Below, piece by piece: positions 1-8,464 of a stretch of 64,000 bases of DNA. The DNA is taken from the NCBI GenBank assembly GCA_963707975.1, contig OY970177.1, positions 2,046,001-2,110,000 on the forward strand, in the 5' to 3' direction. This DNA is from CAVVXX01 sp963707975 (GTDB lineage Bacteria; Pseudomonadota; Alphaproteobacteria; Micropepsales; Micropepsaceae). The position numbers were made by a program, and so were the translations under genes. Position 1 is the stretch's first letter. Every line of letters starts with the position of its first letter. The notes below the pieces were generated by a model. That model searched no databases. It saw only the letters and a list, made by a program, of their open reading frames with translations, and had not been told where the DNA came from.

Positions 1-939
1 ACGCAATCACTTGCCGCAGCTGCCCAAACGCTGATTGACGAAGTGGAAAAAATGGGCGGCATGACCAAGGCGGTCGAGGCTGGCTTCCCCAAGCTTCGTA
101 TCGAAGAAGCCGCTACACGCCGCCAGGCGCGCATCGACAGGACCGAGGAAGTGATCGTCGGCGTCAACCGTTACGAGCCGCAGGGCAGCGACAGGATCGA
201 ATTCCGCGAAATCGACAACACGGCCGTGCGCGAATCCCAGATCGCTCGGCTGAAACAGGTGAAGGCCGCGCGCGATGCCGCCAAGGTGAAGGCGGCACTC
301 GATGCGCTCAACAAAGGCGCCGCCGGCAAAGCCAATCTGCTTGAGCTCGCGGTCGATGCCGCGCGCGCGCGCGCGACCGTGGGCGAAATCTCGGCGGCAA
401 TGGAAACAGCGTTCGGCCGCCACCGCGCCGTAACGCGCTCGGTTTCGGGCGTCTATGGTGCGGCCTATGAAGGCGATAACGCCTTCGCGGCGCTGCGCGG
501 CGATGTCGAAAGTTTCGCCAAGGCGTCGGGCCGCGCCCCGCGCATTCTGGTGGCCAAGATCGGGCAGGACGGCCATGACCGCGGCGCCAAGGTCATCGCC
601 AGCGCCTTCAAGGATTTGGGCTTCGATGTCGAGATCGGCTCCTTGTTCCAGACGCCGGAAGAAGTGGCGAAGGATGCGGTTGGAAAAGACGTGCACGTCA
701 TCGGCATTTCAAGCCAGGCGGGCGGCCACCGCACTCTGGTGCCGCAGCTGATTGCGGCGTTGAAACGCGAAGGGGCGGGCGACAAGCTGGTGGTGGTGGG
801 CGGCGTGATCCCGACACAGGATTACAAGGCACTGGAGAAGGCGGGCGTCGCCGCAATTTTCGGTCCCGGCACCAATATTCCGGCAGCCGCCCGGCGCGTG
901 CTCGATCTGGTGCGCGCGCGGGCGAAGGCCGCAGCCTAA
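1..939 (+). CDS. scpA: Methylmalonyl-CoA mutase catalytic subunit, C-terminal part (5' end outside window)
   Basis: The gene enters from the left edge in frame 1, so only the last 312 residues are visible of about 700 usual for the family. It isomerises (R)-methylmalonyl-CoA to succinyl-CoA in propionate/branched-chain catabolism. The cobalamin-binding domain fills the last ~130 residues: the base-off motif DxHxxG is present as GQDGHDRG (near 561-584), followed by GSLFQTPEEVAKDAV and the GGVIP strand. The upstream part (GFPKLRIEEAA, GVNRY) is the conserved end of the substrate barrel. The stop overlaps the convergent DUF3108 gene by 4 bp. The nearby cobS/cobT genes serve synthesis of its cofactor. 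Related ethylmalonyl-CoA mutase cannot be fully excluded without the N-terminus. Confidence 0.9.
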   Translation, partial: TQSLAAAAQTLIDEVEKMGGMTKAVEAGFPKLRIEEAATRRQARIDRTEEVIVGVNRYEPQGSDRIEFREIDNTAVRESQIARLKQVKAARDAAKVKAALDALNKGAAGKANLLELAVDAARARATVGEISAAMETAFGRHRAVTRSVSGVYGAAYEGDNAFAALRGDVESFAKASGRAPRILVAKIGQDGHDRGAKVIASAFKDLGFDVEIGSLFQTPEEVAKDAVGKDVHVIGISSQAGGHRTLVPQLIAALKREGAGDKLVVVGGVIPTQDYKALEKAGVAAIFGPGTNIPAAARRVLDLVRARAKAAA

Positions 940-1796
940 CTCGTTTTGCCTTTCAGCGCCTCACCATCGATTTTCACGTGCGATGCAGTGGCCGTGAGCG
1001 TGCCGAATATCGTCGTGGCCCACACTCGCAGCGGCACCAGATAATGCCGCGCCGGATTTTCGCGGCTTGGCAGTGACACCACCCAGGCGAAGATGTCGGG
1101 GAACTTTGCGTTCTCGCTCAACACTTTCTGCTTGAAGCCCGCAATCTCGCGGTAATGAAGCTGGCAAACGAGAGCGGGGCCGTTATAGAGGCCGTTGCCG
1201 GTGCGGACATTGTCTGTCTTCAGATAATCCACCTCGACATCGTAACGCCGCGCGCCATCAAATACCGGCGCCACGGAACCACAGGGGCTTTTGCCGCTGG
1301 CGCTGACGCCCGCGGTCAGGAAAGCGACCGCGCTCACCGGATCGAGCGTGTTCTTTTTCTGCTCGTCGCTGACGGGATATTTTTTGGTGTTGTAGGGCGG
1401 GTTCGCTTTCAGCGCTGGCGGTCCCTTGTCGTCATAGGTCAGTGAAACCTGCTGCACTTTGTCCGTGTGGTTCACCGAATGGGAATCATACGCGGCAGGA
1501 TCCAAATGTCCGTTCTGCAGCGTGCCATGGGCATTGGCGTCGATCTGCGATTTCCAGAACAGATTGACGATGCCGCCGGTCTCGAGCGTCGAAACGCCCT
1601 GATAGAGATCGCCTTCGAAGCGCTGGTGCACGCCCACTTTCCCAAGCGCGAAGGGGCCGGCATAAAGATCATAAGAGACGTCAAGCGTCGAAGCGGTGTT
1701 GCTGACATTGGTATTTGCAGGTGGGCCCGCAGCATGGGCCGCTGGCATGAACACCACGAACGCCAATGCGGCCAATGCGAAGCGATCCAGGTTCAT
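936..1796 (-). CDS. DUF3108 domain-containing secreted protein
   Basis: A 286-residue protein with an N-terminal signal peptide (MNLDRFALAALAFVVF then an AHA|A cleavage-like site), so probably periplasmic or outer-membrane associated. The body is a DUF3108-type beta-rich protein (YDLYAGPFALGKVGV near the start; YLVPLRVWATTIFGTLTATA near the end). Function is unknown for the family. I chose the ATG at 1796 because it directly precedes the signal peptide; the open frame continues upstream to 2294 but that part lies antisense to rpmB. It is divergent from rpmB and convergent with the mutase gene. Confidence 0.8.
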   Translation of the reverse strand: MNLDRFALAALAFVVFMPAAHAAGPPANTNVSNTASTLDVSYDLYAGPFALGKVGVHQRFEGDLYQGVSTLETGGIVNLFWKSQIDANAHGTLQNGHLDPAAYDSHSVNHTDKVQQVSLTYDDKGPPALKANPPYNTKKYPVSDEQKKNTLDPVSAVAFLTAGVSASGKSPCGSVAPVFDGARRYDVEVDYLKTDNVRTGNGLYNGPALVCQLHYREIAGFKQKVLSENAKFPDIFAWVVSLPSRENPARHYLVPLRVWATTIFGTLTATASHVKIDGEALKGKTS

Positions 1797-1971
1797 CTGC
1801 GGTAAATCCAGAACGGGGGCGGGAAACGCCTTGCGCGCGTTCCGCATCGTCCATATCAGGCGTGACCAAAAAAATCCATTGGGCATGGGTTCCGGCCTGT
1901 TAAGGGTGATGGGCGCTTGACCAATTCTGCCCGTCACCCTATGAAGCCCGGCCTTCAAGAAGGAAAACGCC

Positions 1972-2277
1972 ATGGCGCGCCGCTGCGAACTGACTGGAAA
2001 AGGTGTGCAATCCGGCCACCGGGTCAGCCATGCCAACAACCGCACCAATCGCGTGTTCCGTCCCAACCTGCATGTGGTGACGCTGGCCAGCGACATACTT
2101 GGACGCAGCATCCGGCTGCGGGTGTGCATGAATGCGCTGCGCACGCTGGACCGCACCGGCGGGCTTGATGCTTTCCTGATGAAAGCGCGCGACAGCGGGC
2201 TGTCTGAAAAGGCGCTCAGGCTAAAGCGCGAAGTTGCCAAGCGCATGGCTGCCAAGGGCGCCAAATCGGCGGCCTGA
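1972..2277 (+). CDS. rpmB: 50S ribosomal protein L28
   Basis: A 101-residue L28 protein of the large ribosomal subunit. The N-terminus MARRCELTGKGVQSGHRVSH and the NRTNRVFRPNL segment are diagnostic. A good ribosome-binding site (AAGAAGG) sits about 8 bp before the ATG. Length is typical of alphaproteobacterial L28, which carries a C-terminal extension rich in Lys and Ala. It stands alone, divergent from the DUF3108 gene. Confidence 0.97.
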   Translation: MARRCELTGKGVQSGHRVSHANNRTNRVFRPNLHVVTLASDILGRSIRLRVCMNALRTLDRTGGLDAFLMKARDSGLSEKALRLKREVAKRMAAKGAKSAA

Positions 2278-2490
2278 ACACCGCGATCAGGCAAATCCCC
2301 ATATTTTTCAGAGGGTAATCAGGCATAATCCCTGCAAGGGCTCTGCGCGGGCGTGTCAAATTGCGCCAATGCGCGGGCGGGGATAATGTATACACAGGCT
2401 GAGGATAAGTCCCAAACATATTGGGGCACCACAGTATTTGGGGTTAAGGGTGGGGGAGGCGGCGCGCGAATTGCACGCCGGCAGTTCCGG

Positions 2491-3174
2491 ATGTCCAGCG
2501 ACGATTTTGTCGTAAGCGGCAACGCGCAGCCAAGGCGCGCGCCAAGTCCGCTGTGTTCGTTCGGCAAGGCCATTCTTGTGGTGGCGAGACTGGTGCTGCC
2601 GGTCATCGCGCTGCTCATCGCTTTCGCGGCCGCCTATCTTTACAGCGATACGCATGTCGCATTCCTCGACGGAATAATGGGCGGCAAGCCCAGCACCTGG
2701 CTTACCTGGGGCCATCTGCTGCTGCCGGCATCGTTCTTCGCGGTGCATGTCGCGAGCCGCCGCTACGGGATGAATTACGCCATTGCCCAAGTCGTACTGG
2801 CGTCCTGCCTTGTTGCTGCGCTCGGAGTGGCGCAGGCGGCCGATACGGATATTTCCGCCATCGCCATACCGTCAGCGCGCGAGGCCGCGGCATTTGCTGC
2901 TGCGTTCTTCGTGGCGTTGCTGGTTGCGGCAGCCGTTTTCGAGCTCACGCGCGGCACCAGCTGGTGGACCGCGCCGTTCTTCGGCACCTTCTGGGCCGCG
3001 GCTGCGTTTGCCGTTATTTTTTATCCTGCGGCATTTGCGGGCAGCGGCGCGCCATGGATCGATTATGCCGCAACGCATTTTACCGTCATGACGGCGGCTG
3101 GCTTTGCGCTGTTGATCCCTTACTGGATTTTCCGGCCGCTGATCCGACCGCTGCCGGGCTTCGGCGGCTATTAA
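2491..3174 (+). CDS. VUT/YhhQ-like integral membrane protein (possible queuosine-precursor transporter)
   Basis: About 227 residues from the ATG at 2491, with about six hydrophobic segments. Segments such as HLLLPASFFAVHVASRRYG and WWTAPFFGTFWAA followed by YPAAFAG match the pattern of VUT-family (YhhQ) proteins, which import queuosine precursors in other bacteria; the similarity is recalled, not computed, and substrate is inferred. The frame is open from 2353 with an alternative ATG at 2386; the 46 residues this would add are hydrophilic and Gly-rich, so I prefer 2491. The stop overlaps the convergent cobT stop by 4 bp. Confidence 0.55.
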   Translation: MSSDDFVVSGNAQPRRAPSPLCSFGKAILVVARLVLPVIALLIAFAAAYLYSDTHVAFLDGIMGGKPSTWLTWGHLLLPASFFAVHVASRRYGMNYAIAQVVLASCLVAALGVAQAADTDISAIAIPSAREAAAFAAAFFVALLVAAAVFELTRGTSWWTAPFFGTFWAAAAFAVIFYPAAFAGSGAPWIDYAATHFTVMTAAGFALLIPYWIFRPLIRPLPGFGGY

Positions 3175-5027
3175 GCCGCGCGGCCCACGGCCCGCATATG
3201 CGCGCGGGGGCCACGCGTGGTTTCTTCCGTCGTAAACAACGCCATCAACTGCTCGGTCATCGCGCCGCCGAGTTGTTCCGCATCCACGATGGTAACCGCG
3301 CGTTTGTAATAGCGCGTCACGTCGTGGCCGATGCCGATGGCCGTGATTTCCACCGGCGATTTGGCTTCGATCTCGTGGATCACCTGGCGCAGATGGCGTT
3401 CTAGATAATTCCCGGCGTTGACGGATAATGTCGAGTCATCGACTGGCGCGCCGTCGGAAATCACCATCAATATGCGCCGCTGTTCGGACCGCGCCATAAG
3501 CCGCTGGTAAGCCCAGATCAGCGCCTCGCCGTCGATGTTCTCCTTGAGCAGGCCTTCGCGCATCATCAAGCCGAGATTGCGCTTGGTGCGCCGCCAGGGC
3601 TTGTCGGCGGCTTTGTAGATGATATGACGCAGATCGTTGAGGCGTCCCGGATGCGCAGGCTTGCCATCTGCAATCCAGCGCTCGCGCGATTGGCCGCCCT
3701 TCCACGCACGCGTGGTGAAACCCAAAATTTCCACCTTCACCGCGCAGCGTTCCAGCGTGCGGGCGAGAATGTCGGCGCACATGGCGGCAACCATGATGGG
3801 CCGTCCGCGCATGGAGCCGGAATTATCTAGCAGCAGCGTGAACACGGTGTCGCGAAACTGCATATCGCGCTCATGCTTGAAGGCGAGCGGATGCAGCGGG
3901 TCGATCACCACTCGGCTGAGCCGCGCGGGGTCGAGAATGCCTTCCTCGAGATCGAATTCCCAGCTGCGGTTTTGCTGTGCGAGCAACAGGCGCTGCAATT
4001 TGTTGGCAAGGCGCGAAACCAGGCCTTGCACCGGCTGGAGCTGCTGATCGAGGAAATTGCGCAGCCGTGTCAGCTCTTCCGCGTCGCACAGTTCTTCGGC
4101 CTCGACAGTTTCGTCGAACTGGCGGGTGAAAACTTTGTAGTCCCATTGATCCTGATCGGAGAATGGAATTTCGGGCCGCCAGGGACGCATGCCTTCTTTC
4201 GCATCGTCGGCGGTGGAAAGTTCGGGCCGGTGCTCGACCTCCATCTCGACCGGTTCGTCGCTCGCTTCGCCTTCGGATTCGCCAAGTTCGACTTCCGCGC
4301 CTTCGCTGGGCTTGGCGTCGGCGCCCTCTTTACCCTCGCTGGCCTCGGGGGTGGGCTCGCTTTCCTCTTCGCCTCCCGCATCCTCGGTTTCCTTAGCCAG
4401 GTCTTCCGCGAGATCAAGGTCTTTCAGGATGGTGCGGGTAATTTTGGCGAAAGCGCGCTGATCGCGCAGTGCGGCTTCAAGGCGGCCAAGATCTTTAGCA
4501 GCCTTCTCTTCGATGAATGGCCGCCACAAATCGACCGCGCCGCGCGACTCTTCTGGCGGCGCTTCGCCGGTAAGTTTTTCGCGAACGATAAGGCCCAGAA
4601 CATCGGCGATGGGCGCTTCGGAGCGCAGATGCGCCTTGGGGAGCCCGCGCGCGTTGCAGCGTGCGACCGTATTGGCATCTAGATTGGCTTTGACGCCTTT
4701 CATGGCCAGCGCGCCTATCGCTTCGACGCGGGCCTGCTCGGCCGCATCGAACACGGCTGTGGCTTCGGTGCCCGGCGGGCGAAGCTGATTGTGTATGCGG
4801 TCTTCGTGATAAGCTAGCTTGAGCGCGCAGGCATCGCCCGCGCCGCGCACGATGGCGACTTCTGCCGGCGGCAGCGTGCGCGAGGGCAGCGGCAGCCGTG
4901 CTCTCAATCCTTTCACGCCGGGCGGCTCGGCGCTGAAGGCCACTTCCAGTTCCGGTTCGCCAGCGAGGCTGCGCACGGCGCAGGTGACGGCGCGCTTGAA
5001 AGGCTCCGACGGATTATCGGTCTTCAT
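3171..5027 (-). CDS. cobT: Aerobic cobaltochelatase subunit CobT
   Basis: A 618-residue subunit of the ATP-dependent CobN-CobS-CobT complex that inserts Co2+ into hydrogenobyrinic acid a,c-diamide in aerobic cobalamin synthesis. The C-terminal third is a von Willebrand A domain with the MIDAS motif DNSGSMRGRP. A long acidic linker (about residues 205-275, Glu/Asp/Pro rich) precedes it, as in known CobT. Its start overlaps the cobS stop by 4 bp (ATGA), so the two are translationally coupled. The large subunit CobN is not in this window. Confidence 0.95.
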   Translation of the reverse strand: MKTDNPSEPFKRAVTCAVRSLAGEPELEVAFSAEPPGVKGLRARLPLPSRTLPPAEVAIVRGAGDACALKLAYHEDRIHNQLRPPGTEATAVFDAAEQARVEAIGALAMKGVKANLDANTVARCNARGLPKAHLRSEAPIADVLGLIVREKLTGEAPPEESRGAVDLWRPFIEEKAAKDLGRLEAALRDQRAFAKITRTILKDLDLAEDLAKETEDAGGEEESEPTPEASEGKEGADAKPSEGAEVELGESEGEASDEPVEMEVEHRPELSTADDAKEGMRPWRPEIPFSDQDQWDYKVFTRQFDETVEAEELCDAEELTRLRNFLDQQLQPVQGLVSRLANKLQRLLLAQQNRSWEFDLEEGILDPARLSRVVIDPLHPLAFKHERDMQFRDTVFTLLLDNSGSMRGRPIMVAAMCADILARTLERCAVKVEILGFTTRAWKGGQSRERWIADGKPAHPGRLNDLRHIIYKAADKPWRRTKRNLGLMMREGLLKENIDGEALIWAYQRLMARSEQRRILMVISDGAPVDDSTLSVNAGNYLERHLRQVIHEIEAKSPVEITAIGIGHDVTRYYKRAVTIVDAEQLGGAMTEQLMALFTTEETTRGPRAHMRAVGRAA

Positions 5028-6013
5028 GCCACCAGAACTTTTGCGGCGCTTTCCGGTAGCTCCTCGCCAAAGGCGCGCTGATAGAACTCGGCCACCGCCG
5101 GGCGTTCCAGCTCGTCACATTTATTCAGGAAAGTGACGCGGAAGCCGAAGCCGATGTCGCCGAAGATGGTTGCATTCTCGGCCCAAGTGATCACGGTACG
5201 CGGGCTCATTACGGTCGAGATATCGCCGTTCATGAATGCGTTGCGGGTCATATCGGCGACCCGCACCATGGCGGAGACCGTCTTGCGCCCTTCCGCCGTC
5301 TGATAAGCGGGCGATTTCGCCAGTACGATATCCACTTCGGTGTCGTGGGCGAGATAATTCAGCGTCACCACGATGTTCCAGCGGTCCATCTGGCCCTGAT
5401 TGATCTGCTGCGTGCCGTGATAAAGCCCGCTGGTGTCGCCCAGGCCGATCGTGTTGGTGGTGGCGAACAGGCGGAAGGAGGGATGCGGCCGGATGACTTT
5501 GTTCTGATCGAGCAATGTCAATTTGCCTTGCACTTCCAGCACGCGCTGGATGACGAACATCACGTCGGGGCGGCCTGCATCGTATTCGTCGAACACCAGA
5601 CAGACGGGATGCTGGATCGCCCAAGGCAGCATGCCTTCGCGGAATTCGGTGACCTGCTTGCCGTCCTTGATGACGATGGCGTCGCGCCCCACCAGATCAA
5701 TGCGGCTGATGTGGCTGTCGAGATTGACGCGCACGCAGGGCCAGTTGAGCCTAGCCGAAACCTGTTCGATGTGCGTGGATTTGCCGGTGCCGTGATAGCC
5801 CTGGATAAGCACGCGGCGGTTGAAGGCAAAGCCTGCAAGAATGGCCAGCGTGGTTTCGCGGTCGAACACATAGGCCGTGTCGAGGTCGGGCACATATTCG
5901 TTGGGCTGCGAAAAGGCAGGCACTGTCATCGCCGCGTCGAGCCCAAAGGTGTTACGCACATCGACCGTGATGTCGGGTGCCAAAGCCGGATCGAGTCCGT
6001 TATGCATGCTCAT
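5024..6013 (-). CDS. cobS: Aerobic cobaltochelatase subunit CobS (AAA+ ATPase)
   Basis: A 329-residue MoxR-like AAA+ ATPase that powers cobalt insertion with CobT and CobN. Walker A is GYHGTGKST (residues 72-80); Walker B is CLVFDEYDAG; the sensor segment FRLFATTNTIGLGDTSG follows. Length matches the family. It lies between a J-domain gene upstream (67 bp gap) and cobT (4-bp overlap), all on the minus strand, a common alphaproteobacterial arrangement. I see no cobalamin-riboswitch-like leader in the short gap upstream. Confidence 0.95.
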   Translation of the reverse strand: MSMHNGLDPALAPDITVDVRNTFGLDAAMTVPAFSQPNEYVPDLDTAYVFDRETTLAILAGFAFNRRVLIQGYHGTGKSTHIEQVSARLNWPCVRVNLDSHISRIDLVGRDAIVIKDGKQVTEFREGMLPWAIQHPVCLVFDEYDAGRPDVMFVIQRVLEVQGKLTLLDQNKVIRPHPSFRLFATTNTIGLGDTSGLYHGTQQINQGQMDRWNIVVTLNYLAHDTEVDIVLAKSPAYQTAEGRKTVSAMVRVADMTRNAFMNGDISTVMSPRTVITWAENATIFGDIGFGFRVTFLNKCDELERPAVAEFYQRAFGEELPESAAKVLVA

Positions 6014-6080
6014 CTCTGTTCCGTGGTTCGTGCGGCGCTAAAATTCCGGCCGCTGGCGGTTTGGCGCCTTGGATCGCGCC

Positions 6081-6710
6081 TCAGGCGAGCCCGGTGGCCC
6101 GCAAATGGCCATAGGCCTTGATAACCTGCTTCAGACGCTCCTCGGCACCCCGGTCGCCGCCATTGGCGTCAGGGTGATAACGCTTCACAAGCTCCTTATA
6201 CCTGGCCTTTATGTCGTGCAAGGTTGCGCCAATTTCAAGGTTCAGAATGGTCAAAGCGTCGGTTTGGCCCTTGGTGAGGCGCGAGGGTTTAGGCGCGTGC
6301 GCGGGCTCGGCCTCTTCGAAAATGGCGAAGCCATCGTCGAAATGGCCATTGTTAAAGTGACTGGCCCAGCCGGTTTCGCGCTTGCGATTCGCGTGTTTTT
6401 CCGCGGCGCGCTTGCCAAGCGGCCAGGTGGGCCGGTGGCCGGTGATGGCTTCGACGCGGAAACTATAAATTTCCTGCTCGCTCATGCCGGCGAAGAAATC
6501 CCATTGCGCGTTATTGGCGCGCAAATGCTCGGTGCAAAGCCAATGGCGGTCGTTAAGGTCGTAACGGGTCTTGGGCACGTTGAACTGGGCTTCCGCGCCG
6601 CAACCTAGCGTCGCGCAAACATGCGTATTGGCCGGGCGCCTGCGCGGCTGATCCGGCTTGATGCGGATATCATAGCCGAATTTCGGCCTATATGCCGCGT
6701 GCTCGCTCAT
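6081..6710 (-). CDS. J-domain-containing protein (DnaJ-like co-chaperone)
   Basis: A 209-residue protein with a C-terminal J domain (about residues 150-205) carrying the HPD motif in RYHPDANGG, the element that stimulates Hsp70 ATPase. The N-terminal half (CATLGCGAEAQFNVPK, then WLCTEHLRANN) has two Cys pairs and may bind zinc. This family commonly sits upstream of cobS-cobT. The ATG at 6710 fits the family N-terminus (MSEHAAYRPKFGYDIRIKP); the frame stays open to 6857 but would run into the bolA gene. Divergent from bolA with an 85-bp gap. Confidence 0.85.
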   Translation of the reverse strand: MSEHAAYRPKFGYDIRIKPDQPRRRPANTHVCATLGCGAEAQFNVPKTRYDLNDRHWLCTEHLRANNAQWDFFAGMSEQEIYSFRVEAITGHRPTWPLGKRAAEKHANRKRETGWASHFNNGHFDDGFAIFEEAEPAHAPKPSRLTKGQTDALTILNLEIGATLHDIKARYKELVKRYHPDANGGDRGAEERLKQVIKAYGHLRATGLA

Positions 6711-6795
6711 GTTCGTATTATGGGGTGCAAAGCGTAAAAGACAAGAAAACGTATCGCTTGACAGCGCACTTCTGCTTCCGTCAGTGAAAGCATTA

Positions 6796-7077
6796 ATGAG
6801 TAACGCACCAATCGCCGCCTCCATTCGCAACAAGTTGACGCGGATATTTGCGCCCACCGAACTTGTTGTTGAAGATGAAAGCGCGCGTCACGCAGGCCAC
6901 TCGGGCGTGAAACCCAGAGGCGAAACGCATTTTCGCGTGCGCATAGTTTCTGAGGCGTTTAACGGCTTATCGCACGTCGAACGCCAGCGCAAAATTTATG
7001 CGGTGCTGGAAGACGAACTCGCGGGGCCGGTGCACGCTCTAGCGCTTACGACGCTAACGCCCGACGAGGCGGGGTGA
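6796..7077 (+). CDS. bolA: BolA family protein
   Basis: A 93-residue BolA-type protein; the family partners with monothiol glutaredoxins in iron-sulfur handling and stress response. Recognised by RGETHFRVRIVSEAFNGLSH and RQRKIYAVLEDEL, including the conserved His used for cluster ligation. I chose the ATG at 6796 (MSNAPIAASIRNKL); the frame is open further up to 6709 but that would overlap the J-domain start. Its 3' end overlaps the convergent CNNM/CorC gene by 32 bp. Confidence 0.92.
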   Translation: MSNAPIAASIRNKLTRIFAPTELVVEDESARHAGHSGVKPRGETHFRVRIVSEAFNGLSHVERQRKIYAVLEDELAGPVHALALTTLTPDEAG

Positions 7078-8332
7078 TGCGCAGCGCGGTAATCTGGTTG
7101 CGCTGGCGGCGCAGCACTTCGAACTTGAATCCATAAAACGAAAATACTTGCCCGACCGTTGGAATTGTGCGCGCGGCATTGATGACGAGGCCGGCGATAG
7201 TGGTTGCCTCTTCGTCGGGCAGATGCCAGTCGAGCTCGCGGTTGAGATCGCGCACCGGCATCCAGCCATCGACGTTGTAGGAACCATCGGCCTGACGGCG
7301 AATGCCGGTGGTGACTTTCTGGTCGTGCACGTCGGCGATGTCGCCGAAGACTTCTTCCAGAATGTCTTCCAGCGTAATGAGACCCTGAAGCGTGCCGTAT
7401 TCATCGACGACGAGCGCGAAATGCTCGTGCTGCTCGCGGAAGGCGCGCAATTGTTCCTCCAGCGTAGTGGTTTCCGGCACGAAACGCGGCTTGGAGGCGA
7501 GCGAAAGCACGTCGATGCCTTCGAGCGAGCCGCGGCTACGGCTCAACGCCTGCAGCAGATCCTTGATGTGCAGCACGCCGACGATGTTCTCGGGATCGTT
7601 GCGCGAGATGGGAAACCGCGTGTGGGGCGAGGACAGCATGCGCTCGACGATTTCCTCCGGCGGGTCGCTCGCATCCAGCACCACCATGTTCTTGCGGTGA
7701 ACCATCACGTCGCTGACATGCAGTTCCACCAGGTTCAAGATGCCACCCAGCATGTCGCGATGCTCGCGTTCGACGCCGCCTTCCTTGTGATGCAGATCGA
7801 TGGCGCCGCGGATTTCCTCGTGCGGCGTCACGGTCTCTTCCGCTTCGTGCTCCTGGCGCAGGCCGAATAGCGCAAGCAATCGCCAGGCCACGAATTGCAC
7901 GGCGTTGACGATGGGCGCGATAAAAGCAACCAGAATGCGCACCGAGGGCGCCACCGCCAGCGCGAAACGGTCGGTGCGGGCGAGCGCAATGGTTTTTGGC
8001 AGCACTTCGGCAAAGATCAGAACCGCGGCCGTCAGCGTAAACGTCACCACGGCAACGCCGCCCGTGGGCAGATAATCGAGCGCCAATTCGGTGGCGAGCG
8101 CGGATGCCAGAATGTTGACGAAGGTGTTGCCAAGCAACAGCGCGCCGATAAGCCGCTCGCGGTTTTCGATGAGCTCATTCACGCGTAAGGCGCGGCGCGA
8201 GCCTTCATTGGCAAGGTGATGCATACGCGCCTTGGAGACAGCGGTAAGCGCCGTTTCCGAGCCGGAGAAAAACCCGGATATGAAGAGAAGCAGGACTATG
8301 GCAACAAGCGTTAGCGTGACTGCGGAGATCAT
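7046..8332 (-). CDS. CNNM/CorC (hemolysin C-like) membrane protein with CBS domains
   Basis: A 428-residue protein with an N-terminal DUF21/CNNM membrane domain (about residues 1-190; FFSGSETALTAVSKARMHHL and GNTFVNILASALATEL are characteristic), a tandem CBS pair (about 205-330; DVMVHRKNMVVLDA, VDEYGTLQGLITLEDILEE) and a C-terminal CorC_HlyC domain (about 345-425). The family is linked to Mg2+/Co2+ efflux or resistance; the hemolysin name is historical. Single gene between bolA (convergent) and a palindromic repeat separating it from aroB. Confidence 0.88.
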   Translation of the reverse strand: MISAVTLTLVAIVLLLFISGFFSGSETALTAVSKARMHHLANEGSRRALRVNELIENRERLIGALLLGNTFVNILASALATELALDYLPTGGVAVVTFTLTAAVLIFAEVLPKTIALARTDRFALAVAPSVRILVAFIAPIVNAVQFVAWRLLALFGLRQEHEAEETVTPHEEIRGAIDLHHKEGGVEREHRDMLGGILNLVELHVSDVMVHRKNMVVLDASDPPEEIVERMLSSPHTRFPISRNDPENIVGVLHIKDLLQALSRSRGSLEGIDVLSLASKPRFVPETTTLEEQLRAFREQHEHFALVVDEYGTLQGLITLEDILEEVFGDIADVHDQKVTTGIRRQADGSYNVDGWMPVRDLNRELDWHLPDEEATTIAGLVINAARTIPTVGQVFSFYGFKFEVLRRQRNQITALRITPPRRALAS

Positions 8333-8392
8333 GGACTGCGATCCGGAAGGGTGACGCCGGGATTATATAGATAGTGCGAGCGCGTGCCTTAC

Positions 8393-8456
8393 CCTTCGAC
8401 ATGCTCAGGGTGAAGCTGCTTTTCAGCCCTCATGCTGAGCTTGTCGAAGCATGAGG
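8393..8456. repeat. Intergenic imperfect palindrome (REP-like)
   Basis: Two arms, CTTCGACATGCTCAGGGTGA (8395-8414) and TCATGCTGAGCTTGTCGAAG (8430-8449), are imperfect inverted copies around a short T-rich loop. The CTTCGACAAGCTCAG core is a very common dispersed palindrome in alphaproteobacterial intergenic DNA. It lies between aroB and the CNNM gene, both on the minus strand, and may end aroB transcription or stabilise its mRNA end. Confidence 0.7.
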
Positions 8457-8464
8457 ATTGATTC

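Noticed and set aside
3873..4682. A 269-codon plus-strand frame inside cobT
   Set aside because: Antisense to a well-supported CobT; its residues reflect the acidic linker read backwards.
5980..6090. Cobalamin riboswitch before cobS
   Set aside because: Only 67 bp lie between the J-domain gene and cobS, too short for the element, and no B12-box-like sequence is visible.
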